This document shows positions 45,202 through 52,656 of a stretch of DNA of 64,000 nucleotides, piece after piece. The stretch covers positions 4,060,501 through 4,124,500 of the forward strand of contig NZ_JAQNDO010000001.1 of assembly GCF_028369105.1 (NCBI RefSeq), in the 5' to 3' direction. Both the position numbers and the translations under genes were made by a program. Numbering within the stretch: the first letter of the stretch is position 1; each line of letters starts with the position of its first letter. The DNA comes from Polyangium mundeleinium (GTDB lineage Bacteria > Myxococcota_A > Polyangia > Polyangiales > Polyangiaceae). A model generated the notes under the pieces. The model did no database searches and was not told the DNA's origin. It worked only from the letters and a program-made list of their open reading frames with translations.

Positions 45202-45927
45202 GCGCGGAGGGCGGGGATCGATGCGCGTCTGGGCGCCGCCGCGCTCGTCATGCGAACGCAGCCAGGCCAACAGCCGCGCGACGATCGCATTCGTGAACAT
45301 GTCGCCCACGCAAGCCGCCTCTTCCCAGCGCAGGAAGTGGACGTCCCCGATCTGCTCGGCGACGCGATGCTGGAGCGCCGCCTCCGAGCGGTCGACCCGG
45401 CCTTCGCGGAAGACGTAGCCCTTCTCGTCGCGCTCGAGCTCGTCGCGTGACACCTCCAGGGCGAAGAACGCCATCCCCCGATCCTCGGACCGCGTGTCGA
45501 AGAAGGCGCTGTTCGGGTTGCCACGGGGCCCCGGCAAGCTGACCAGCCCGCGCCCGGAGAACTCGTAGCCCGTCTCCTCCGAGAGCTCGCGGATCGCGCC
45601 GTCCTCCGCGCTCTCGCCACGCTCGAGGAAGCCGCGCGGCGCGTTCCAGACGTCGCCGCCCTGGTTGAACCGATGCTCGCGGACCAGGCCAACAACGAGT
45701 GCGTCGTCGATGAAGCAGAACGGAAGGATCACGACGCCGCCGCAGGCATGGCGGAAGGCCCAGCTATCATAGCCGGCCGGCGTGTCGCCATACGTGAGCG
45801 TCCCGATGTCGCCGTGCTCGAGTATGAGCAACGATACATCCTGCAGGAGCGCGCCGTTGACGCGAACCTGCCAGCCGCGGGCCGGCTGTCGCTCCGCGGT
45901 GATCGGTTTCAATAGGGTCTCGCTCAT
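45196..45927 (-). CDS. Nudix hydrolase
   Basis: The product is about 243 residues from ATG 45927. The Nudix box is complete: G-FLERG-E then RELSEETGYEF. The N-terminal beta region (RGWQVRVNGALLQDVSLLIL) resembles ADP-sugar pyrophosphatases. It could hydrolyse a nucleotide sugar. It overlaps the radical SAM-CDGSH gene by 6 bp at the 3' ends and marks the right end of the biosynthetic cluster. Confidence 0.9.
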   Translation of the reverse strand: MSETLLKPITAERQPARGWQVRVNGALLQDVSLLILEHGDIGTLTYGDTPAGYDSWAFRHACGGVVILPFCFIDDALVVGLVREHRFNQGGDVWNAPRGFLERGESAEDGAIRELSEETGYEFSGRGLVSLPGPRGNPNSAFFDTRSEDRGMAFFALEVSRDELERDEKGYVFREGRVDRSEAALQHRVAEQIGDVHFLRWEEAACVGDMFTNAIVARLLAWLRSHDERGGAQTRIDPRPPRS

Positions 45928-46271
45928 GCGCACCTGTTCCTCTGCGTGCCGCTGGCTGAAGACGACACTGGCGCGGTCCGTTGGGCCTTGTGATCGGCCG
46001 CATGCTGCCCGAGTGGCGCCTGGAGCACAAGAACGCCTGCCGAATGGACGCCCCGGCCGGAGCCAATGCGAGCTACGCCGGGGGGCAGCCACGAGGAGGC
46101 GATGGCTCGAGGTCAAGAGCCGATGGCTCGAGCTCGGGGGATCGTGGCGCCGGCGTGGGAGGCAACGGCCCGGCCCACGGAAGCGATGGCGCGAACCCGC
46201 GAGGTGGAGGCGCCTACTTGCTGGGCGATGACCCCGACCTGGCCCTGCGCGGCGATGATTAGGTAGTCTAA
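45928..46271. other. Intergenic region with low-complexity repeats
   Basis: No gene is supported. The stretch at about 46090-46215 repeats short GCGATGGCTCGA-like units, giving spurious Ala/Arg/Gly-rich frames on both strands. Confidence 0.4.
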
Positions 46272-46480
46272 CGACCCGAGCCGACGCTCGTTTACAATCC
46301 GGGAGAGCCCGATGAGAGGTGCTTTGTCATCGGGGACGCGGCGGAGACCATCGGGCGCGCAGAGGATCTGGCCATCTGCGTCCCCCACAAGAGCCTGTCG
46401 CGATGCCATGCGCGCATCGAGCCGCAGGACGGCCGGTTCTTCGTCATCGATCTCGACAGCAAGAAGCGCACGACGGGAAG
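46272..46480 (+). pseudogene. Truncated FHA-domain gene fragment
   Basis: About 69 codons open from a TAA read as an FHA domain: RCFVIGDAAETIGRAEDLA, then SLSRCHARIE and FFVIDLDSKKRTTG. The strands and the Ser-Arg-x-His motif are intact, but there is no start codon. The frame runs into IS66 DNA at about 46480 where the NGT/VNG strand should continue. It is the remnant of a larger FHA protein broken by the insertion. Confidence 0.75.
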
Positions 46481-46831
46481 ATGCCCGGGCAGATTCTGCC
46501 GCCCGTGGGGCGTGACCTTGCGCTCCTTGGGCTTGGGCTTGCCTCCGGCTGGCAGCGTGCTGTCCCCTGCCGGCGCAGGGTCCGGAGTGGCCGAGGGCTG
46601 CTCGGTCTGCGCCGGCAGGGCGCCGAGCGACTGCACGACGGCGTCCAGCGCCAGCTGCGTCTGCGCAGGATCGACGCGCTCGGCCTTCTGCCCGAAGATG
46701 TGGCGCCGCAATCGCTCCAGCTCGATGCTGCAAAGCTCGTAGAGCTTGCGGTACGCGCCGCGCTCATGCGCAACGCGCGAGAGCTGCTTCTCCAGAGCGA
46801 TGACCTGCGCCTCAAGCTCGGCGAACGTCAC
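46480..46831 (-). pseudogene. tnpC: IS66 transposase TnpC, N-terminal fragment
   Basis: The fragment starts at ATG 46831 with the coiled coil LEAQVIALEKQLSRV, the conserved RLRRHIFGQKAER and the linker up to HGRQNLPGHLP. After that the match to IS66 transposases stops, and the reverse strand is the FHA fragment. The whole DDE catalytic domain is missing. Confidence 0.85.
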
Positions 46832-46897
46832 GGGGCGTGCTTCTACACGCCCCGCGCTGGCTTGTAAAGGGGAAAGTTTTTCTCAACCGTACGGCGC

Positions 46898-47245
46898 TCA
46901 GGCGGCGAGGGGCCGGATGCGCTGTTTCGACGGCGGCAGGCAGATGCCTTCGAGGAGCTTGGCCATCTCGGCCGCCTCGATCGTGACGCTCCTGGCGCCC
47001 GGCTCCAGTCCCTGCGGCACCCGGAACGTCCCGCGCTCGAGGCGCTTGTACAGCAGGCAGTAACCGGTCCGGTCCCACCAAAAGATCTTCACCCGGTCGG
47101 CCGTCTTGTTGAAGAACATGAACAGCGCTCCAGAGAGCGGATCCTCGCGCAGCACCTCGCGCACGACGCCCGCGAGCCCATCGAACGAGCGACGCAAATC
47201 GAGCCGCTCGGTGGCGACGAAGATGGCCATGCGTGTCGGATTCAT
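46898..47245 (-). CDS. tnpB: IS66 accessory protein TnpB (Orf2)
   Basis: The 115-residue protein has the family signature: LRRSFDGLAGVV near the N-terminus, GALFMFFNKTADRVKIFWWD and GYCLLYKRLERG. It is complete. Its ATG overlaps the tnpA stop. Confidence 0.93.
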   Translation of the reverse strand: MNPTRMAIFVATERLDLRRSFDGLAGVVREVLREDPLSGALFMFFNKTADRVKIFWWDRTGYCLLYKRLERGTFRVPQGLEPGARSVTIEAAEMAKLLEGICLPPSKQRIRPLAA

Positions 47246-47601
47246 GCCGCACCTCCGCGCAGCGCTGCGACGACACGGCCGAGCTGGGTCAGGTCAGCGC
47301 CCAGCAGCACGCGAATCACCTCGCCGTGCGGCAAAACGACCTCCAGGGCCGCAGGTGGGGGCTGCGAGGTGAGCGGGGCCTCGTCGACGATTTCGACGGG
47401 CAGAAGTTTGGGGATGGTCGCTGCCGGGGAGTCGGTGCCCTGCGCTGCATCCTGCTTTCCCAGCCGGCTGCTCCACCAATAGATCGTATACGGGCTGAGC
47501 CCCTGCTGCGCGGCAAACTCGCGCGCCGGCAGGCCGCTGCGTCGCCACTTCTCCACGATGCGCCGCCACCGGCGCTCGGCCTCGGTCGTCCCTGTAGCCA
47601 T
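47242..47601 (-). CDS. tnpA: IS66 accessory protein TnpA (Orf1)
   Basis: The product is 119 residues from ATG 47601, with a GAAGGAGG ribosome site. The N-terminal helix-turn-helix (SGLPAREFAAQQGLSPYTIY) and the C-terminal LEVVLPHGEVIRV strand region are typical. A longer upstream frame is not homologous. Confidence 0.9.
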   Translation of the reverse strand: MATGTTEAERRWRRIVEKWRRSGLPAREFAAQQGLSPYTIYWWSSRLGKQDAAQGTDSPAATIPKLLPVEIVDEAPLTSQPPPAALEVVLPHGEVIRVLLGADLTQLGRVVAALRGGAA

Positions 47602-47981
47602 GACGAACCTCCTTCGAGGACGAAGAGATGCCTGGTCGCGCGCCCGAGCGGAAGAATGGGGGGCGCAGGACGGATACCGCGCATCATAGCGCCGGCACCA
47701 CCGGGGCGCGGCCAGAGGTGAGCGCCGTGGGCAAACGGCGCCGGCTACTTCTCCCCGAGCCGAGGCCCGCTCTTGTTCACGCGCTTCTTCAACGGGCTCG
47801 ATCGCCGGCATGCGCGGAATCCTCGGTTCATCTCGGAGCGCGAGCCGAGGGATCGGCGCGGCTCACGGACCGCCCTCGGCCCTTGGCGTCGGCGCCCGAG
47901 TCCTCCCTGGCGCGAGGCGAAGGGGAGTCTGCAGCAACCGTGGTGATGGTCCCCATGGTTGGTTGCCAGACGGGCTCCCCT

Positions 47982-48055
47982 CTAGGTGGCCGGTGTTTTT
48001 CGCAGCGGACACGCTACCTGCAGCGTGGCCGCTGCGAAAAACACCAGCCACCTAG
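47982..48055. repeat. 74-nt near-perfect palindrome
   Basis: The arms pair over 34 bp with two mismatches (47991/48046 and 48009/48028) and a 6-nt centre (ACCTGC). Each arm contains GGTGTTTTTCGCAGCGG or its complement. It sits in the otherwise empty 47602-48073 stretch, which also holds an imperfect hairpin at about 47930-47982. Two inverted transposon ends back to back, or a small non-autonomous element, are the likeliest sources. Confidence 0.7.
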
Positions 48056-48073
48056 GCCCCGCCCAGGCCCGGC

Positions 48074-48391
48074 TCACCCGCTCCGCCGCCGTCCCCGTGT
48101 CACCGCACGCAGGAGGCGAAGAACAGCATCCTGGACGTCCTCGGACGCGCCTTGGAAGAGTCGTGCTGCCTCGATGGCGGCCGGCTGGAGGTCGTGGATA
48201 CCTCCCACGAGCTCCCCCGGCGGCACCCCCAGGCCCTTCGCAAGCCCGAGGATGCTCGACAGCGAGGGGTCACGCCGGCCGGTCTCGATGCCCCCGATGT
48301 AGTTCGGCGTCAGCCCGGCGCGCTCCGCGAGCTGCTCCAGGGTCAGGCCCAGCGCCTCTCGCCGCCGCCGCACTTCCTTGCCGAAGTCCAC
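48074..48391 (-). CDS. XRE-family transcriptional regulator
   Basis: The 105-residue protein has an N-terminal helix-turn-helix (LGLTLEQLAERAGLTPNYIG, then GIETGRRDPSL) filling residues about 8-65 and a helical tail. It is divergent from a lipoprotein gene; a dyad between them is its likely operator. Confidence 0.92.
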   Translation of the reverse strand: MDFGKEVRRRREALGLTLEQLAERAGLTPNYIGGIETGRRDPSLSSILGLAKGLGVPPGELVGGIHDLQPAAIEAARLFQGASEDVQDAVLRLLRAVTRGRRRSG

Positions 48392-48434
48392 GGCGCCGAA
48401 GGTCGCGGGGATGACGCCTCAGGTGAACACACGA

Positions 48435-48464
48435 TGGTGTTGACAAACACCACGATCGTATACT
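48435..48464. promoter_or_regulatory. Probable operator with promoter elements between XRE and lipoprotein genes
   Basis: A perfect dyad TGGTGTT-GACA-AACACCA lies at 48435-48452. It overlaps a consensus -35 (TTGACA, 48440-48445), and TATACT follows at 48459-48464, though with a short 13-bp spacing. XRE binding here would cover the promoter. Confidence 0.55.
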
Positions 48465-48475
48465 GTTGCATCACG

Positions 48476-49234
48476 ATGCGTTGGTTTCCCACTCCACCCA
48501 CCGTGCAATCCGCGGCGTCAACAGCGCTGCCCCTCGCGTTCGTACTGGCAAGCTCGGTGCTCGTCGCTGGATGTTCCCGCGACGCATCCACCATCGTGCG
48601 GGACTACTTGAACCAGGAAAGCTGCCTCGACCGCGCGAAGCTCATCCTCGAACCCGAGGCGAACCGCGCCGTGCTCGCCGAGCACTACAAGGACCAGAAG
48701 ACCTGCAAGAAGCCGTTCGAGTCGATCGAGGCCGACGACTGCGCGAAGGTGAAGGAGGGCGACTACTGCAGCGTCGAGGTCGTTCTCGGCAAGAACGATC
48801 GGGTGTACTACCACATCAAAAAAACGGCTGAGGGGTTGAAGATCGACTGGCGATCCTCAGTCGGATACAACCCGGTCTCGCTGCCGTACTTCCGGACGCA
48901 GCGGTTGCACGGGACTCACCTCTTCCGTGTCTGGGCGAAGCTCACGGACTATTACAACTTCGACTACGACGACGCGGAGAAGACCCACCAGTCCATCGAG
49001 CTCCGTGACGCCGACGGAGCCAGGATCACCGGCTACATTCGCCGTGACGCTCCCACCGAGGCGGCGTTGTTAGAGACGCTCAAGGATGGCAAAGAGCACG
49101 CGGTGATGATCGAGCTCTGGTATCCGCCGGAGTCGAAAGACAGCAGCGTCGTGGGGATCGAGCGGTTCGTCGCCGAGCGCTGGCGCCAGAGGCCGGAGGA
49201 GTTCGAGGCGCGTCCCGCACCAGCGCTGCCCTGA
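48476..49234 (+). CDS. Lipoprotein of unknown function
   Basis: The product is 252 residues from ATG 48476. The signal ends in a lipobox (VLVAGC, Cys about 33). The mature part has four more Cys in the first ~70 residues (ESC, KTC, DDC, DYC) spaced for two disulfides, and a beta-rich remainder. No family is recognised. The XRE gene on the other side probably controls it. Confidence 0.75.
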   Translation: MRWFPTPPTVQSAASTALPLAFVLASSVLVAGCSRDASTIVRDYLNQESCLDRAKLILEPEANRAVLAEHYKDQKTCKKPFESIEADDCAKVKEGDYCSVEVVLGKNDRVYYHIKKTAEGLKIDWRSSVGYNPVSLPYFRTQRLHGTHLFRVWAKLTDYYNFDYDDAEKTHQSIELRDADGARITGYIRRDAPTEAALLETLKDGKEHAVMIELWYPPESKDSSVVGIERFVAERWRQRPEEFEARPAPALP

Positions 49235-49289
49235 TCGCGGCGCTGGAGTCTCCTCCGGCCGAATGACAGACACGCGTTAGGTCAGGTTT

Positions 49290-50249
49290 TCAAGCCCCCG
49301 TCGCCGTCGCCCTTGCAGGGGGCAATGGCAGCGCTGGTCGCCCCCATGGGATCGGCAACGGCGCCGCCGTACGGCACACGAGGTGCAGCTTCATCCCCTC
49401 GTGATCGACCGCGGACACCTGCATGACTGGGGTCTTCACACCATCCTTCGCCTGCCAGGCGCGCAGCGTGAGCAGGCCCCTGCGATGCGCACCGCGAAGC
49501 AGAGCCTTGAACGCCGAGAGGCCGAGCCCCGTCGCCTCACCGCGGTCATCGAGCTCCTGGAACAGCTCCACGATGAGCGCATCGTGCGAGCCTTCATTGG
49601 CCACGGCCTGCACGCGCGCGGCGAAAGCATCGAGGCGCAGCGTGATCAGGCGGGGGCGCCCTTCGCGTCGCTGTTCATCCTCGTGGACCTTGCGCGCGAA
49701 GTCTTTTGCTGCGGCGTAAGCCTTGGGAGAGAGCGCCTCGAGGACGTCGTCGAGCGCGGCGTACATGTTCCGACGCGACCATCGCTGCACGAGATGAAAC
49801 GTGGTTCGCCGGTCGCGCAGCGCCGATGCGGCGACCACCAGCGGGTTTTCGTCCTCGGCGCGTTTGCAGGTGGCGAGCTCGAGGAGCCCCCGGTGGTACG
49901 CTTGGAGCAGCCTCGCTTTGAAGGCCGACAGCGTCGGGCAGGAGGGGACCTCGTCACGCTCACGGAGCAGGCCGAAGAGCGGCGCGATGAACACGCCATC
50001 GTCATGTGCCCCTTCGGTCACGCTGCGAGCCGCTGACTCCACGCCCGAGGCGAAGGCGCGAAGGGATCCGTTCACGAGTCCCGGTGCACGCCGACGCTCA
50101 GCTTCGAGCTTCGCACGGGCGAAGAGCAGGACCGCAGCCGCGCCATCGCGCGAGAGGACGTCGAATGCGTCGGGCCCCGTTCTGAGCCGCCTTCGCGAGG
50201 GCGGAGGCGGGGGCTCGAAAGACGCGGGAGGCGGACGAGCGGAGGACAT
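49290..50249 (-). CDS. Protein with duplicated winged-helix-like domain
   Basis: The product is about 319 residues from ATG 50249. Two halves match each other: LSAFKARLLQAYHRGLLEL and LSAFKALLRGAHRRGLLTL are each preceded by an acidic helix (FIAPLFGLL; LIVELFQEL) and followed by two beta strands ending FHLVQ or LHLVC. This helix-helix-wing order suggests a winged helix. It is the last gene of a five-gene minus-strand group. The function is unknown; DNA binding is an inference. Confidence 0.65.
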   Translation of the reverse strand: MSSARPPPASFEPPPPPSRRRLRTGPDAFDVLSRDGAAAVLLFARAKLEAERRRAPGLVNGSLRAFASGVESAARSVTEGAHDDGVFIAPLFGLLRERDEVPSCPTLSAFKARLLQAYHRGLLELATCKRAEDENPLVVAASALRDRRTTFHLVQRWSRRNMYAALDDVLEALSPKAYAAAKDFARKVHEDEQRREGRPRLITLRLDAFAARVQAVANEGSHDALIVELFQELDDRGEATGLGLSAFKALLRGAHRRGLLTLRAWQAKDGVKTPVMQVSAVDHEGMKLHLVCRTAAPLPIPWGRPALPLPPARATATGA

Positions 50250-50335
50250 CGCGCCCTGGATCGCATGTTCCGCGGCAAACCGCAAGAGAGGACAAACCCT
50301 GCCTGGTCATCCTGGCGGAGCACGTCGGCAGGAGA

Positions 50336-50569
50336 TCACGGGATGAGCAGCTCGCGCTCCGTGCCGTCGCTGCTGCGCAGGATCACCCTCGCCCGGCCGT
50401 TTCGGATTGCCGAGAGCAGCACGTCGTACAGGACCACGGCTCTCTTCACCACCTCGGTGATCGTGCCGGCCTGGCTCATCGCGCGCATCTGATCGAGCCT
50501 GCCACGGAGGCGCTCGGGAAGCTTCAAGTTGAGCCTGACCTTGGGTTCTTCGCTTGCATGCCGTGGCAC
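50336..50569 (-). CDS. Ribbon-helix-helix-like small protein
   Basis: The 77-residue protein has a beta strand (KVRLNLKLPERL), two helices (RGRLDQMRAM; ITEVVKRAVVLYDVLL) and a C-terminal strand pair (ARVILRSSDGTERELLI). This is the CopG/Arc-like layout of small DNA-binding proteins or antitoxins. No toxin gene is adjacent. Confidence 0.7.
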   Translation of the reverse strand: MPRHASEEPKVRLNLKLPERLRGRLDQMRAMSQAGTITEVVKRAVVLYDVLLSAIRNGRARVILRSSDGTERELLIP

Positions 50570-50633
50570 TCGATCAGCCCCCTCTGCTGTCGAGGCTCAT
50601 CTGGTTATCTGTCGAGTCCGACCACTTGGTGTT

Positions 50634-51002
50634 CTACGTGCGACGAGTTCCACGCGAAGGGCGAGGCTTCTCTGCCCGTGGGCTCGAGGCGGACACCTGT
50701 TTGCGGAGCTGCGCCAGCTCCTCCGCGCTCATACTGCCGATCTGCTCGACGACTGCCTCGAGCTCACTCTCCTCGGGGAACAGAACCAGAAACATCGGCG
50801 TCAAGCCGAGCGCGCGTGCGATGCGATCGAGGGTGCCGACGTTGATCGCGACATACCCGCGTTCGATGAGCGACAGGTGGCTCGCGACGATGCCGGTCTT
50901 CGTTCTGAGGTGCTCGAGCGACATCCCCTGCGCGAGGCGCAGATCCCTGATCCGACCACCTAGTTTGAGGACCAACGGATCCGGCTCGCGTCGGCGGCCC
51001 AT
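50634..51002 (-). CDS. XRE-family regulator
   Basis: The product is 122 residues from ATG 51002, one base after the preceding stop. The helix-turn-helix spans about residues 12-70 (LRLAQGMSLEHLRTKTGIVA, then LSLIERGYVAINVGTLDRIA). An acidic helical tail follows (EESELEAVVEQIGSMSAEEL). It lies in the middle of the five-gene group. Confidence 0.88.
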   Translation of the reverse strand: MGRRREPDPLVLKLGGRIRDLRLAQGMSLEHLRTKTGIVASHLSLIERGYVAINVGTLDRIARALGLTPMFLVLFPEESELEAVVEQIGSMSAEELAQLRKQVSASSPRAEKPRPSRGTRRT

Positions 51003-51003
51003 G

Positions 51004-51537
51004 TCAGGGCTCCCGTCGCCCGTGTGCCCCCGGGGCGGTGCAGAAGTAGAGCAGTCTCGGCTTCTGATCCTGGATGCTCGCGTGTCGCTCAACGAAGGGT
51101 GCGAGGGGGGCGACTGGCACCAGCTTCACGAGCCCCTGCACTTCCGCTTCTAGCAGCGCGCGCTCGAAGGTCGCGCGCGGCACCTGAAGAAGTGCGCCTC
51201 GCAGAATGGGCAGTGGCACACCGGACGTGTTCTTGTACGGTGGATGCAGCCGTTTCAGCGCAGCGAGGATGCCGCTCACGACCTCTGGATCAGCGGCAGC
51301 ATCGCGGGCTGCGAGAACACGCTGGGCGAAGGTGAGGACGTCGGCGAGCTCGGGGATGCGGAGCTGCCGGAGGACATCGTTCACCTCCTCGATCGGCGTG
51401 CGATGACGTCGTCGAGGCTCGACGGGTGGGGGCGCAGGCGGGGAAGGTCGGATCGTCGACGGCGGGTTTGTCGAGATGGGCGCGGCCTGCGCGTTGGCGC
51501 CGCCTGGCGTACCTGTTGTGGCGCGCTCGCCGCTCAA
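51004..51537 (-). CDS. Hypothetical winged-helix-like protein
   Basis: The 177-residue product has a Pro-rich N-terminal third, a central helix pair and a C-terminal unit (LPILRGALLQVPRATFERAL, then LLEAEVQGLVKLVPV) that matches the domain of its neighbours. It is coupled by ATGA to the preceding gene. The function is unknown. Confidence 0.65.
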   Translation of the reverse strand: MSGERATTGTPGGANAQAAPISTNPPSTIRPSPPAPPPVEPRRRHRTPIEEVNDVLRQLRIPELADVLTFAQRVLAARDAAADPEVVSGILAALKRLHPPYKNTSGVPLPILRGALLQVPRATFERALLEAEVQGLVKLVPVAPLAPFVERHASIQDQKPRLLYFCTAPGAHGRREP

Positions 51538-52238
51538 GACGCTCTCCTCGCTTGTGCAACGAGAGCGACGCGCTCGAGCAGCCCTCGCGTCGGATGTTCG
51601 AGCCCTGCAGCAACTTGTCGTGTCCCGGAGAGCGGATCCGCAGGACGAAGTACAACTTGGCCTTGCTCTTCGAGATGAAGGAGCGCTTGGTCCACTGCGG
51701 ATCGTGCGATCCCGAGGAGCTTGCCCCGCAGAACAGCGAGGCCGACCGCCCCGTCTTCGTCGGCGCGCATGTACATGAGCGCGTAGATGATCTGCGCCTC
51801 GACGCGCCCCTCCGGCCCTGCGAGCCTAGCTGCGTCGATGTGCTCGATGAGCTTCGCTGTCACCTCGAGCTCATGCGGCTCGAAGCTCCAGAGCAGCATG
51901 TGCACCTCGTCGACAACGGCGCGCCGCCCTGGGGAGAGAGGCGAGACCAGCGTGGCGACGGGCCTGCGCGCCGCCTTGGGCGCGGACACGAGCACGTGCG
52001 ATGTCGATGCAGAGGCCGGCGGACGCGCAGGTGCAGGGCGGCGTCGCCAGAAGCACAAGACGCCGATGAGCACGCGCCACCATGAGGGCCTCACCGGGAG
52101 CGACATGGCGAGAACGGGAGGCGCGGGCACAGCCGGCCGCACGAAGAACGCCGTGGGGGCGTTGTCAATCTCGTCGTGACTGGCTGCTGAGCCCGTCATC
52201 ACGCGCGTGGCGGCTTCGTCTTCTTCCTCATCGACCAT
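51534..52238 (-). CDS. Hypothetical protein with central hydrophobic segment and winged-helix-like C-terminus
   Basis: The product is 234 residues from ATG 52238, preceded by GGAGGGG. An acidic N-terminus (VDEEEDEAATRV) is followed by a hydrophobic stretch (WWRVLIGVLCFW), an Arg/Pro/Ala linker and a C-terminal unit (LAVLRGKLLGIARSAVDQAL, then LLHLEEQGQVVLRP) shared with the next genes. The frame is open back to an ATG at 52580 that lies just after a sigma-like promoter motif and an AAGGGAC site, so a 348-residue form is possible, though the extra part is Arg-rich and unconvincing. Confidence 0.65.
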   Translation of the reverse strand: MVDEEEDEAATRVMTGSAASHDEIDNAPTAFFVRPAVPAPPVLAMSLPVRPSWWRVLIGVLCFWRRRPAPARPPASASTSHVLVSAPKAARRPVATLVSPLSPGRRAVVDEVHMLLWSFEPHELEVTAKLIEHIDAARLAGPEGRVEAQIIYALMYMRADEDGAVGLAVLRGKLLGIARSAVDQALLHLEEQGQVVLRPADPLSGTRQVAAGLEHPTRGLLERVALVAQARRAS

Positions 52239-52594
52239 ATACCCCTCCGAGCGCACGAATGCCGTCTGCGGCCTGAAAAGCCGCGAAGCCGCCCGTCCGT
52301 TGGCCGTGCGACGTCCACTCGGAAGACGCCGCAGACGACCGGGATGACGATGGGAGTGATGATCGCCCGGAGGTGGGCGCGGAACCTGGGCTAGCGAATG
52401 CGAGCTGTATCCCGCGACCTCCTTCGAGCGAACATCACCATCCCCAGGCGACCGCGGTGGTATGCCTCGACGAACGCACCCAATGCGCGCCCTGCACCGC
52501 GGCCGTCTGCGGATGATGATGAATCGCAAGGACAAACGCGTCCGCATGCCGGCGATCATGGCCGGGCGCAGAAGCCGCATGTCCCTTACTCTCT
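52239..52594 (-). other. Long leader or N-terminal extension of the five-gene operon
   Basis: This stretch between the promoter motif and the chosen start is open in the downstream gene's frame but has atypical Arg-rich coding. It may be untranslated leader. Confidence 0.35.
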
Positions 52595-52625
52595 AAACAC
52601 GAGCCGACGCTGGCGACCCGTCCAA
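52595..52625 (-). promoter_or_regulatory. ECF-type promoter motif, copy 2 (five-gene operon)
   Basis: On the minus strand TTGGACGGGTCGCC is followed, after a 5-base stretch that differs between the copies, by CGGCTCGTGTTT. The same 31-bp arrangement with 27 or so identities precedes the ECF sigma gene at 53902-53932. It fits a GGAC-type -35 and a CGTGTTT -10. Confidence 0.65.
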
Positions 52626-52656
52626 GGAAAGTGCACGCCCGCGTGCAGTAGGCTGA

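Larger units (their letters stand above)
46480..47601 (-). mobile_element. IS66-family element, 3'-truncated
   Basis: The order tnpA-tnpB-tnpC on one strand with an ATGA overlap of tnpA/tnpB is typical of IS66. TnpC is cut after about 118 of over 500 residues at the junction with the FHA fragment, so the element is a dead remnant. Confidence 0.85.

Noticed and set aside
50336-51002. Toxin-antitoxin pair
   Set aside because: The RHH-like and XRE-like proteins both resemble antitoxins, but no toxin-like gene accompanies either.
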